A stretch of DNA of 64,000 nucleotides from Dicaeum eximium (lineage: Eukaryota; Chordata; Aves; Passeriformes; Dicaeidae). Within the stretch, counting starts at the first letter, position 1, and every line of letters starts with the position of its first letter. The notes under the pieces were generated by a model that did no database searches, was not told the DNA's origin, and saw only the letters and a list, made by a program, of their open reading frames with translations. The stretch is taken from assembly GCA_013396995.1 (NCBI GenBank), contig VWZP01010284.1, positions 215,168-279,167 of the forward strand, read 5' to 3'. Below are positions 11,501 to 23,410 of the stretch, in pieces. The translations under genes and the position numbers were made by a program.

Positions 11501-12204
11501 TTCTCCCAGGAACTCTGCCTCATTTCTTCCAGAACTCTTTGAATGGTCAAGGCCACTCCTGGCACTCCCAGTTGCTGAGGTGGTTAAACCATCTGACCAA
11601 GTCCTGTAGGAACTGGGGACAAGAGATGAGCTTCCATTCCCCAGGTGTGGGTTTGGCCTTCCACAGCACAGCCCCTGCTTCCAGAGCCTGTAGGTCCCAG
11701 CCCTCTGCAGCTTTCCTGGTCCTGGGGCTTCAGCAGGAATCTGTCATTCCCTTACAAGTGTTCCACTTTTCTCACGGCTTGGGGTTCATGCTGGATAAGG
11801 ACTGAAAACAGATTCTCCACAACAGTCCTGTGCCTCCAGTAATCCCAAATCTGTTTGTTGGCTCAGAGGAAGGTCAGGCACTCCTCGGGTGGCAGCCAGC
11901 AAAGCCATCCTCGAGGGACCTGCACCCCTTCCTGTCACAAAGGGCAGCAAAGGCTTTGATGAAGAGTGGTGGCCACTTGGCAGGTGACTCACCACGCTGG
12001 GCATGGCTTTCCCCAGGCACGTGGCTTTTCTTATAGGAGGGAACAAGGACATTTTTGAGGAAGCAGAAACAGCTAAATATATTTTTAATAGCTAACTTCA
12101 GAGTATGTACCTTTGGAGTAGCCAACAAAAATAAATATGACTGAGCTGCTCATACATAAAACTGAACCATTCTCAGCTTAACATTACAGATGGAGAACTG
12201 TGGT
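8551..12204. other. Intergenic sequence immediately downstream of DACT1
   Basis: No recognisable exon, RNA gene or clear interspersed repeat. It contains T-rich simple sequence (about 9640-9685 with a GTTGTTGTTGTTG run; about 10600-10632) and short ORFs without recognisable domains. Confidence 0.6.
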
Positions 12205-12707
12205 GAGAAACAATTGATGCTGGAGCATATCCAGAGAAGGGCAATGGAATGGATGAAAAGACTGGACTAGAACAGAAGTCTTGAGAGGAGTGGCTGAGGG
12301 GGCTGGGAGGCTCAGCCTGGAGAAAGGGAGGCTTAGGGGAGACCTTATCCCCCTCTACAACTCCCTGAAAACAGGGTGGAGCCAGGTGGGGGTTGGTCTC
12401 TTCTCCCAATTAACATGCAATAGGACATGAGGAAATGGCCTCAAGTTGCACCAGGGGAGTTTTAGATTGGATATTAGATTTAGATTGAATATTAGATTGG
12501 ATATTGAACATCCTCCACTGAAAGGATGTTCAGGCATTGCAACAAGCATCCCAGGGAAGTGGTGGAGTCACCATCCCTGGAAGTGTTCAAAAAAAGTGGC
12601 ACTTGGGGACTTGATTTAGTGGTGAATGAGATGGTGCTTGGGTTAAGAGTTGGACTTGATCTTAGAGATATTTTCCAACCTTAACTGTTCTATGATTCTG
12701 TGAGTTG
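12205..12707 (+). mobile_element. CR1 LINE 3' fragment (~500 bp)
   Basis: Collinear with the CR1 3' half: CATATCCAGAGAAGGGCAA, GGGGAGACCTTATCCCCCTC, TCTCTTCTCCCAATTAACA, GAGGAAATGGCCTCAAGTTG, CAGGGAAGTGGTGGAGTCAC and a tail TGTTCTATGATTCTGTGA. The copy has an internal duplication of the TAGATTGGATAT module at 12462-12508 and many substitutions, so it is not active. Confidence 0.92.
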
Positions 12708-12737
12708 CTTTGAGGTTTGAAAATTCTCCCAGTTCTG

Positions 12738-12990
12738 GAATGAGGGGAGATACATGAAAACCAGAGGAATCTATTTAAAAGGGATAATAGAAAGTACTTT
12801 TTTACACAGCAGGGAATTTTATTTCTGCTGGAAATAGTGAGATGGATGTAAAATCAGCAAGTTCAAAGGGAAAGAGAAGGTAGGGATGGATGTGCTCTAC
12901 CAGTGATTGTGGATGCCAGGAAGAGTATGAGGTGACCAGATTGCAAACAGTGGCTGGGCTTGTGTGCTCCTCCTCAAGACTGTCTTTTCC
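12738..12990 (+). mobile_element. Probable older CR1-related fragment
   Basis: AAGTACTTTTTTACACAGCA, followed by a GGAAAT...GTGAGATGG stretch, TCAAAGGGAAAG and ATGGATGTGCTCTACCAGTG, resembles the 3' region of older CR1 subfamilies (TCCTTCTTTACACAGCA..., AGATTAGACAAATTCATGG, ATCAGTGGCTATTA). It abuts the younger CR1 ending at 12707. The match is degenerate and the end is approximate. Confidence 0.45.
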
Positions 12991-15900
12991 TGCAATTGCT
13001 GAAGCACCATTAGCTGGGGGAGATGCACCATCCTGCTGACCCAGCAGACCATTTCCTGTGTTCCTCTGATCTTGAAGTAACTGATGGGAGTTGTCTATGC
13101 AACTGAATTTTCCTCACTCTAATATTTATTAGTCTTTTGCCCTCCCAGCTTCTGCTGAAGGCGAGTTTTGCATTGCTTTGCCAAGAAGTTCATTTCTCCT
13201 GCTTGGCTGATGATGGCATGCATTTATCCAGACTATGGACACATGGTTTTGGTCACTCTTATACTCTGGCACAATAAATTCATCCACCCTTGCAGTCAGG
13301 CACTCTAAAGCCTCAGTTATGGTGAACATCATCCTGTACCACGGATACTGTTATGGACACAATCTGTGTGTGTCCCTCAGGACTTCATAAATCAATCTAC
13401 CTTGGGAGTCACTGTTGGGCAGCAGTTTTACACCCTGCAGTTGCTTATAAACTGCAGGAAAAGCTGGTGACCTACAAACCACATGAACCATCCTAGAGCC
13501 TGAGTGTCTCCACTGCTCTTTGCCTTGGGAATTTGCTGACCTTGGGCAGTTTTTCTCTCCATCTGACTGTGTCTCCACTTGTGCCTTGGTTTGGAGCAAC
13601 AGAGCAGTCTGGAAGTGTGTCCCATGGTCATCTCCACTTGAGCAGTGTTGGTTGGGGCAGCAGAGCAGTTTTGGAGCATGCTGGTGGAACACTGACCCAA
13701 GGGCAGGGCAAATGTGCTTCTCCCTGAGCAGGGATCTGGGGATCTGACCCAGTGATGGCTGCCTGGAATAGCTTCCAGTCAAAAAATATGGGCAAGCCTG
13801 GTACAAATGACATTGGGGACCAGACTAAGTCTAGGCTGAAGTAAACACTTGAACGTTGTAGATTGTTCTTGTGGGGACCTCGGTTTGTGGGGATCTGAGT
13901 TTGGATCTGCTCCTTTCATTCCTTTCGTGCTGTGTGACTCGTTGATGTAAACAGAGCCTCTCTCTCAGTTAATGGCCTTTGTTTCCATGCTGTATTCCTT
14001 TAAGATCAATAAAGTGTATTAACATTAGCAACTTGATTTCACTGAGCCAAGCTCAGAAAATCTGGATTTTGTTTGTTTTAAAGGAGTTGTAAGTCCTGGG
14101 AAATAAGAGTTCCTTCACAATACTAAAGGAAAACCCATATGACTTGGGCTCTGACCTTGTGATGGGGTTCATGCCATCAGGCTTTGGAAGTAAATTGTTT
14201 TATCCCCCCCTTAAAGAGGTCAAGTCTTCTGTGGCCAAGGGGCAGGAAGCCAGAAAATTTGCAACCTGTTGAAAAATGTGTTCCCTGTGTCTTCTTATGA
14301 GCTTCATGCCCTCAGAAATGAGATTTTCACAAAGAGGGGAGGTATGAAGTACAGGTAGGAGAAGGATCTAATCAATCTCAGTCTCTGAAGTGCTCATGCA
14401 GTAAGTGTTTAAGCATGTGATTAAGCCCATTCTTACTCAGTGAAGCATTTCAGCACACGCTTTGGGGTGAATTAAGCATGAGCTCAGGAATGCTGGATCA
14501 AGGTCACTAAGCTTTCCAAGAGTCCCATGCCTGTTTGTACAAACTGTCCCAATGGCTTCTTTTGGCTCATGTTGGAGGGAACTCCCTGCTCTTCCTTAAA
14601 AGCCAGACTCTGTATGGTGAAACTGGATTCAAACTGTTAATTTGAATTTGGGAGAAGCTGTACCTTGAGTCCTTGATTTAAGCAGTATTAGCAAGGAGGG
14701 CTTTTAAAGGAAGAAATTAATTTTGTTGTATTTGAGGACACAGAGCCAAACCCACTTCAATTATATGAATAAATGTGCTTTGTGCTCCCTATCAGTAGCA
14801 GGACTTTGTGTAAACCCTGGGAATGGCACTTGGGAAGTGACAAAATGACCCTTTCTGTATCCACTCCCTTCTCTTCCCAGGCAGAGCTGGGAAAATGAGG
14901 CAGGCACAAACAGCAAATGTGGAAGGTCTGGAGCACCACTCATTCATCTGCCTGGCTAATCCAACTTTAATCCCAGTTTCAGGCAGTGAGATTAGCAAAA
15001 CAGCAGGATCTCTGGGCTAGAGAACAGAACGAGAAAGCAGAGAGGGTAACTTTGCCTGGCTTCAAAGGAAAGATTCAGTTGAACTGAGCAAGCAGTGGAG
15101 GCAAAGGAATGGTTAGAGGTTTGCCTTCTCTTCCCAGACACATTATTTACAGTGGGTTGGTTTCCTTTTGGAAGGGCCCTCTGTAAAAGGAGACGTTCCC
15201 AGTGTTTCTGCGGGTTCGACTGTATCACGTTACAGTTTTCTTTCCTGGACTCTTGACTGACACGATTTCCTGGAGTTGCTCTTCTCTCGGGAAGGTGAAC
15301 TCAGGAAAGAGTAGGTGTTTGCTAAAAATCCAGAGTCTTGGAAAGCAGAATCATGGTGATGGTCTCCTCGTTCTAGACCTAAGGTCAGTCCTCAGTGCTG
15401 CATCATTCTCTGTATCTCCCAGTGCAGGGCAAGGGCTGGGAAAGGAGTGGGAGAGGAAATCCATCAGGTCTGATAAGAGAGAGGTCTGTAAATCCTGTTG
15501 GAGCAGCTTGCAGAGGCCACAGGAGCTGCGCCAGGCAAGCAGCCATCCCACCTGTGGGCAGTGAGGTCAAGGGCAGTGCTGGCCACTGACCTGGATCTCC
15601 TGATCCCTGCCTGTGCTTAAGCCACCTTCCTGCCTCCAGGCCACAGCAGACAGCGTGTTCATCCTGGTAAGTGTTTCCTTTATTGCTTTTTTCTCCTTCC
15701 TAGTGAAATAAATTGTGGCTTGGCATTAAAGCCTGAGTGCTGAATCAAAGTGAAGTTCTGGCTTGTTTCTCCTGTCAAACACCTCATGAGAGTGTTTTCC
15801 TTGATGTTCAGTTGCTTGGAAGGAAGAGATGTGATCCTCTTTTCATCTGAAACATAGCCATGTTTTTTTACAGGTGTCTTCTGAGTGGTTTGTATGGGGC

Positions 15901-18649
15901 AACAAACACATGGAGGTAACACATCACTGTCTTCAACACTGGGACACCCTGCAGCAACCCTATAGCTGCACAACCCACAGCTACCCCAAAGGATTTTTCT
16001 CTGACAGGAATATGGGGATTGAGAGGTTTGGATCTGACTGATCCCACCTGAAGCCCATCAGGGCTTAGGGTGAAGATGCTCATGCAGGGAGAGGAGGAAG
16101 CACACTCAGAAGTGTTTATTATTGCTGTTAAATGACAAGCTCTCTTTCCTTCCCCTCCCCTTCCCTGCCATGGCGATAGGGATCTCTGCTGTGGTCCCTG
16201 CTGCTTTCTTCTTCCTGTGTTGATCCATGATGAGACTTGCTGCCTTTGTAGGATGGTCTCAGCCCTGAGAGAGGCTTTTATTGCTGAGCCACTGACATTT
16301 GATTCAGAGCATGTGTCTTCCCCTGGGCCCATTGCAGATGCCCACTGTCACCCTGTGTAGTTTGCTTGGGCTCATGAACATGGTAGTTATTCATTACAGA
16401 AATATGAAACAAACAATTAATTTCATATTTAACAACAACAACAACAAAAAAAAAGGCAAGTGAAGAACTGTGTTTTCTTTCTGTTGTGTTCCCACCCTTT
16501 ATTAGCTACTCAACACAAGCATCATAATATATACAGGAAACACAGCAGAGTGAAAATAATAAAGCACCCTCCCTACTGTATAGCAGAGTTAATGGATTTG
16601 CATGGGGCAAGGAAACAAAAGGCCTTTTGTTCTGCCAAAGATCCTCCTCACTGATATAAAAACCCAAATAATTTACTGATCTACGGCTAGGAGAGATGGC
16701 AAAATGGACAAAGTGTCCCTGTGCTAGAAACTGATTCCTCTGGCTGCTGGATCCACTCCTGTTCCTGTTGATTGATTCTGAGGCCGTTTTCTTGGTGGTC
16801 AGGGCTGCTTTCAGAAACTGTTTGTGGTGCACTGATGAAAAGGTCAGTTTTGTGAGTAAACATCCTAATAAGCAGGTCCTGACAGATGGTTTGTTGCTCA
16901 AGCCCTACATAACCCTTCAGCTGGTGTCAGTGTCTCCCACAGATGTTTCCCAGGAGAACTTCCCCAGGAGTGCTCGGGAGCTCTCAGCTTTCACAGCACG
17001 TCCGGCTGCATCCCAAGGAGGAGCCTCGCTGCTTGTTCAACACGTTGCAGGTATGTCTTGGGAGCAAGAGGCTTCCAGAAACATGTTTCTCATAGTGTAG
17101 ATAAATTTAGGCTCCCAGTGGAGCCTGTTGGTGGCTGAACAGGGTAAGCAAAGGTGCCTGTGCCCAGAGGCTGCTGCTGCTGTCACTTGGTCCATGAGCA
17201 GTGAGAAATGTTTGGTGTTACAAGAAGCAGAACAAGACACTTTTAAGTATCTTTCAGTCCCTTTTGTTTTGGTATTGCTTCATCTCAATCTTTCCAGAGT
17301 CTGTCCCCCATATTTTCTAGCAAATCACAGAATAAATGTCATTTAGGCAGTGATTCTTCCAAGTGAATCTCTTCTTTTTCCCCCATTTCCTTTGTCTGAG
17401 TTTGCTGAATTGTTCTGAGCCCCAGGACACTGTAGTTACAGTATCAGGTGTGTAGTCCTCAGGCAGATCAAATATTTCCACTAGATGGATAAATACAGAG
17501 ATTTTACCTCATTCTCCTCCCATGGCGAGCTCATGGGACTGTAAGACTGTTCATATCATCTGTCTTCCAGAGCAGATAATTTAGATTTGGCTGATTTGTA
17601 TATCCCTGCAATGTTCCTGGTGGGCTGTACAGGATGTACAACTCTCTGCCCCTGACCTGAGAGCAGCTGGAACTGGACTGATGTGCAGAGGCTGCTGTTG
17701 AGAGGAAAATGAGCTGTCCTGAGAGGGTGTCTGCTAGGAAGGGGCTTAAACAGGAGATTATGGTTTGGGAAAAAAGTTTAGTTTTGATGAAATGAGGCTG
17801 AATTCCTGCCAAAGTAGAGCAGAACACAACCAGGTAGGAATTCTGCAGAAGGGAATAGTGCAGCAGCTTGCACTGTGGGTTGTCTCAAGAGCTGATCCAT
17901 GGATCTCTCGGCCTCTCCGCTGGGTTCCATGGGTTCTCCATCTGTGGATGCTCTGGTGTTTCCTGACTGAGATGGTCTAATGTCTGGGACACCCCAAGCT
18001 GAGAAGTGTGGGAGCAGTGAAATCCCCTCTTGCTAAGCAGCCTATTTGGCAGCAGGCTGCCCCAGGGCCCTGGAAACCTGAACGGTGGAGGAACCAGATG
18101 GGTGACCAGGCAGGAAACTCAGCAGGTTTCTGATGTTTGGAGCCCTGTGCAAGTTTCATGGGAACCTGGGCAAAATTGACTCACCTTGCTGAGATTTTGC
18201 TGAATTGGTGAATTCCTCTGAAATGCCGTTTTGCCTGAAACCTTCCAAGCAGGTGCAGTATCTCCAGATATCTTTTGGAGACAGAGACAAGGCATTGCCC
18301 TGTGCTTCCAGCATGGGGCTCTGGGAGTCAAAGGCACACTTGCCTTTGCTACTGAGCCCTCTGCCAGCATTCACACTCTCAAAGTGGTGTCGAGGAGGGA
18401 GGACACAGGAACTTGGCACTGATGAGTAAAGGATGCTGACAAGTTATTCTGATCCTTAGAAAATCATTGTGTTCTCATTGCACTATACCCCATCCACCTA
18501 CTCTGTCTTGTCCTGTAGACTATAAATTCTCCATATTAAATTAATTCTCCAAGTTCTCCATTTGTTTTCACAGCCTCTAGCTGAGTTTCCTAGGTGCTAC
18601 CCTCATACAAACAATAATAAAGACGGCTCTGTCCTGCTGCAAGCCACTT
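12991..18649. other. Intergenic, unique sequence
   Basis: I see no gene. The longest open frames (110-154 codons near 13351-13806, 15868-16332 and 16768-17100) show no recognisable motif and are consistent with chance. A short (AAC)n/A tract lies at about 16432-16454. Confidence 0.55.
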
Positions 18650-19640
18650 CTGAGGATGTTCCCTCTAATTCTCTTCCTTGTTCAGCGTTGTATCATTAAA
18701 AGGCATGAGGTGGTTAATTGGAGGCTCACAGCTTTTGTGACTGATGCAAACCAGTGTGTGTGTGTGTGTGTAATTGCTTGCTGCAAACGCTCAGGTGAAT
18801 GCTTTAAAAGAAAAGGGCGAGGACGCAGATGGCCACGAGCAGAAGGTTCCCTGCAAAAGGTCAGTGGAAAAGGTTAGTAATAGGGCTGCCCCGGAGCTGG
18901 AAAAAAGAACCTAATACCTGGACAAGTGGTGAGGAGCCTGGCTGGAGCAGGGCTTTGTTCCCTAAAGGGGGCTGCCGCTGCGAGGAGATTGTACATCAAA
19001 GCTCTCGTAAGAAAACAGAGCAGAGATCGGTATCACCCAGCCTGTGGCACTGGGGGAAATGGATTGGTTGACAAGTCGGAGGCCCTCTCTGGGCAGATGG
19101 CTGGGTAGGAGTTACTGGCTGCTTGCAAAATCTCGGAAGGAGCCTTTAATCTGCGTGTGATACTGTATGTTTTAGCGAGCATCTAGATGTTATCTCGGCT
19201 GCATTAGTCACCAGGAGAGTCTGCTCCCAACCTTTTCTCTGCCATACCTCAGCTGCAGGCTTCTTCCCCCAGTTTTTGGAAGAGATGTGAGCTGAACGCT
19301 GTAGGATTTGTTGGGCTTCTTGTAATTTTGACAAGGAAATATAACAGGGGCAGGTTTTCTGCAGAGCAAGTTTAGTGCTGTGGCTTCACACGTGCTGTGA
19401 TAGATTTTCAGAGCCTTTCCCGGGGAGCCAGTGGCCTGAAAAGTCTTATCACGCTCCAAAACAAATAGTTCTGTCTTGAAGCCCATTAGAATAACAACTA
19501 CAAAGCTTCTCCCAAACTGATGTTAAATGCCTTGCTGTGCCAAAGGTAAACAGGATCGATCATTCATCCTCCCAGGGACCCTCTGATGGCAGTCCATGTA
19601 TCAAGCTTGGCTTTTGAGGTCATTTTTATCCGCCTTGGGG
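18650..19640. promoter_or_regulatory. Candidate conserved non-coding block
   Basis: Repeat-free apart from (GT)9. It contains AAACGCTCAGGTGAATGC, GGGCGAGGACGCAG, GAGATCGGTATCACC and TTATCTCGGCTGCATTAGTC. The mix of retained CpGs, AT-rich motifs and absence of transposons resembles developmental enhancers. Conservation has not been tested. Confidence 0.3.
18754..18771 (+). repeat. (GT)9 dinucleotide microsatellite
   Basis: Nine perfect GT units flanked by CCA and AATTGC; short, but possibly polymorphic. Confidence 0.9.
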
Positions 19641-21500
19641 AGCACAAGCTGACCAAAGTGTGGTCTTGCTCTGCATGTGCAGGCTGAAGAGTGCAAGCTT
19701 GGGTCTGGCAGGGTGTGTGTGTTAATTAGGCGTATCCAGTGTAAATATATCTGTTATGATGAGGTCTGCAAAGTGGTGAGACCTGGGCATGCAGGCTCTG
19801 GCCACCTCTGCTCTCCTACAAAGCCAATATTGCCACCGTGCATCTGCTGGCTTGGCCAAACAACAGCTTGATGCTGCTTTTCCTCCTGTGCCTTTGTACC
19901 TGCAGTGTTTTGTTTGTCTTCTTTTGACTATGCCAAAAAAGAGCTTAGCTCAGTGGGGAAACCAAACTCCCAGCAATGCCTGAAGACTACAGACGGTGTA
20001 ATAGTCTGGAGTTTTGCTAATCCAGACAGTAACATGAGCTCAGGGTGTTCAGCTGAGGTCCCACAATAACTTTGCCCATCACCCAGTGAGATTTAGAGCC
20101 TACCAGGTCATGGGCTGTGTGTGCAATTAAAAAGCTCCTTTCCCCAAGGAGTTCACAGTGCAGAGACAAAATATTAACCTCCCAATTAGTTTATTGTGGC
20201 AGACTGGGGCACAGAAGTCGGGGGCAGGCTGAGACCATTCATGTGCCATTGAACTTGGAAAAGGCTTTTTTCCCAACATCTGTTTTCAATCAATTTGTCA
20301 TCAATTCAGTGTGCTGGACTCATTTTCTGGGACCATTAAAGTACACAGCACTGACACGGGGTTGCAGCTGGAATCCAAACATGGATATCCAGAGTGCTGC
20401 TACTTCTTATTGGTGACTGTAAAGAATAAGAATCTGGTGGCCAGGGTCTTCTGAATAAAGCTCCTTTTTTTATTCAAGGAAGCCTCAGGCTGGGCCCCCC
20501 CCTTCTGTTGTGCCATTCACAGCTGTACATTTACAGTACATGTGATGCCAGGACAGACCTCAGTGGGTACCCAGTCTCCATGAGTTGGGGATGAGATTCA
20601 TCAAGCCTTCTGGAAGTTGTTGAAAAGGTTCTCCCTGACATGTACCAGGCTCTTTCCCCAGCCTACCCTGTGCATTTTGCTCTTAGGGCTCCAAAACCAC
20701 CTTGTGCAAGCAGCCAGTCGTGCCTGACTCTGCCAGTACTGGAACGTGCTGAGAGGAGCTTGGTTCATTTAAATGTGTGGAACCACAGCTCATGCTTTTA
20801 CAGCATATATTCAGTGAAGCAATGCCTTTATCTGCAATACTTAGCCTTTATCTAACATCTTTTCAGTCTAAAGCTTTTTTTGAAACACAGATTAAGTAAT
20901 AACAACATAGGATAATTGAGCACATTTTTTCACAGTGACATAGTGATACTTATCTGTGGCTACTGAAAAGCAAGGATAATATACTTTGTCAGTGCTGTAT
21001 TATCTTGCTTCTGAAACAGAGCAAGTTTGGCATTAGGGCTTAAGTAATTGAAATACAGCTCCTTGAACCACAGCCTGTTTGTTTACAATAAAGCCTAATG
21101 CATCTTTCTAATGGACACTGCAGTGTCAGAAGCAAGAAGTGACCCCCTGGCTCTGTGCAGACTGTGGGGCCAGTGGTGTGTTGGGTCTGGAGGTCACACT
21201 GTCCAAGCACTGTGTTGCATGTACTGAGGAAAACCCATCTTGCTTCAGGAGGAGGTGACCTCAAGGGTCAGGGTTTGTAATGCACACTTGTTTTTTGGAT
21301 GTCAGGTGAGACGTAGTTCTGAGCATGCTCTGCTCAGCATCACCATGGCTCCTGTGGGTAATTAGCTATAACACTGTTGTGAGCAGACCTTGCAAACCCA
21401 CTGGGTGATTTTATTTGCACAGGAGGCCAGGTGGAATAAAACGACAGGCTGGCATGGCAAAACAAGCTGGATGCCCTTTGAATCCCACTGAGTGAAGAGG
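19641..21500. other. Intergenic, nothing recognised
   Basis: Unique sequence without a convincing ORF, repeat or RNA gene. Confidence 0.5.
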
Positions 21501-22260
21501 AAAACCTAAATTAACACCCTCTTCCAAGCCCTCAGACGCACAGGTCTCTTCCACAGCAAATCAGCATGTGCATTTTCGAGGAAAAGAGAGAGGATCGATA
21601 GGAAAACACTTAGATTTAAATTGACTTGCTGTCCAAAATGATATTTGAGTCCCTCTTGCATTTGTTCAGGCAGAACATGATGCTGTGTCTCTGGATAATT
21701 TTCCACCTGCCTGTTTTGAATATCAAACGGAATCATTTAGCTGGTGAGCTGGAACGGTGCCAAATTTCACAGGAGCCTTTTCTCCCGACTTCTGCTGTGT
21801 TTGTAACTACTTAGACAGAATTATTTGAGCGTGCTGCCGGCTGGCACAGGGTAAATGCTGAGCAACACAACATGAGTTGACTCTTCCACTCTTTGTGTGT
21901 CAACACAGTTCCGTAGTTAATGTTAAGCAACAAGCTATTAGGACTCGTTTAACTGTAATTCACGGGTTCTCAAAGGGCCAGAAGGGTATTCCATGTCATC
22001 CGAACCTGCAGAACCACACTGACCCATCAGCAAAGTAATTTTAGACTCTGAAAAAATTGTTCACACCATTTTCTTGCTGGATTTTTTTTCTGCAGTGCGT
22101 CCCAGTGTGCCAGACAACCGAATTGCCGAAAGCTTCTTACTCTGCTAAGCATCCTCTAATAGGGTGGAAGTGGGGGTTAATTCAGCAGGTAATGTGTTGC
22201 TTTGAAGCTGCTCAATCTATGAAGTGTTTGGCTGTATATATATAAGTGCATTGGATACAG
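21500..22260. promoter_or_regulatory. Candidate conserved non-coding block
   Basis: Contains GGATCGATAGGAAAACAC, TATCAAACGGAATCATTTAG, TTAATGTTAAGCAACAAGC, GTTTAACTGTAATTCACGG and TATATATATAAGTGC. It is AT-rich and transposon-free with scattered CpGs, an enhancer-like composition. Function is unknown. Confidence 0.3.
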
Positions 22261-23234
22261 CTGGAATACCGATGTCAGGATCCTGCCAGGCTCCTCTCTT
22301 CCTTCCCTGCGCAGTTTGATTGGCATTAATCCTGAGGAGGGTGGTAGGTGGTGCTGGTAACTGTTCTCCCGAGTGGAAAATGAGTACGGTCAGCCCCATC
22401 CTCACATGTGGTTGGTATCTCCAGAGCCCAAGAATTTGTTAGCTTAAAGCTTTTCTCTAAATGGGTGACAACTCTTCTCTGACAAGCTGTGGCTACCCTA
22501 TATGTGAGACCTCAGCAAATAAACAGTGCTGGCATCAGATAATTCTGTTTAGAATGCTGTGGCCTTAGAAGTGCTCTATCTTTTGAAATGCAATGTTTTT
22601 TTCATGGATTGTTTACATCTCCCTGCAGTGACTTTATGTCACCTCGTAGTTCTTCAGTGTCTGTGAAAGCTTCAGCCACTGATCCTAGAAAGTATTTATA
22701 GGACTGGGTTTCTTTTTCTCGGGCTTTTGGGCGATGATTTCTCTTTAATACTCCCTCATCCTCCTAAAACATCCACTGGAGTGCTGATGGGCAAACCAGA
22801 GCTTGCAGTCATTAGAGAGGTGACATTTTTGGAGAAGGCCCGACTTGGCGGTGTGCTCTGAGGGTGAATGTTCTGGTCGATGAAATCCAACTGGGAAACG
22901 ACGCAGATGTCCTCATGCTCAAAGTGTAAACCCTCATGTCAGCAGGTGTCAAAGCACTGTGGAGACTTCTGCTCACCCCCTTGAAAACACAGGCTGCAAA
23001 CTGGGTGGATCACGACCTTTTGCAGCTTGAGGGAAGGCCTGTGATTTAGGATTTTGGAAACCTCTAGTGCTCAGGAAGCTGTTGAGCAAACAGGACTGAA
23101 GCTGGCTGTGTGCAATCACAGAGCATGCTGAGTGTGGAAGAGAAAGCACCAAAAATCGGAGAGTTTTGAAACTGTTTATCTAAGTTTCTTGCGTGGCCCC
23201 TCTTATCACAGCATCGCAGCACCTCCCAGATGGT

Positions 23235-23410
23235 TAATACGTTTTATCTTCTTGCCAACACCCTCACAGGGTTCCTATCCCTATTTTACAGCTAGGAGAC
23301 CCAAGTGGAGGTGCTGAGTGATATGCCCAGTGGCACTTGGGGTTTCTGTGGCAGATCAAGGAATGAAGCTCAACTTTCCCATGCCCCAGGCTAATTCCTA
23401 AACCCCGTGG
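23235..23410 (-). mobile_element. MIR-like ancient SINE relic, reverse orientation
   Basis: The motif order CCCTCACAGGGTTCCTATCC, CTATTTTACAGCTAGGAGAC, TGAGTGATATGCCCAGTGGC, GTGGCAGATCAAGGAATGAA and CCCAGGCTAATTCCTAAACC parallels the reverse complement of MIR (CCCATTTTACAGATGAGGAAAC..., TAAGTAACTTGCCCAAGG, GTGGCAGAGCCGGGATTCGA...). MIR/core-SINE relics predate the bird-mammal split and are sparse in birds. The spacing matches MIR across about 150 bp, which makes chance unlikely. Confidence 0.65.
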
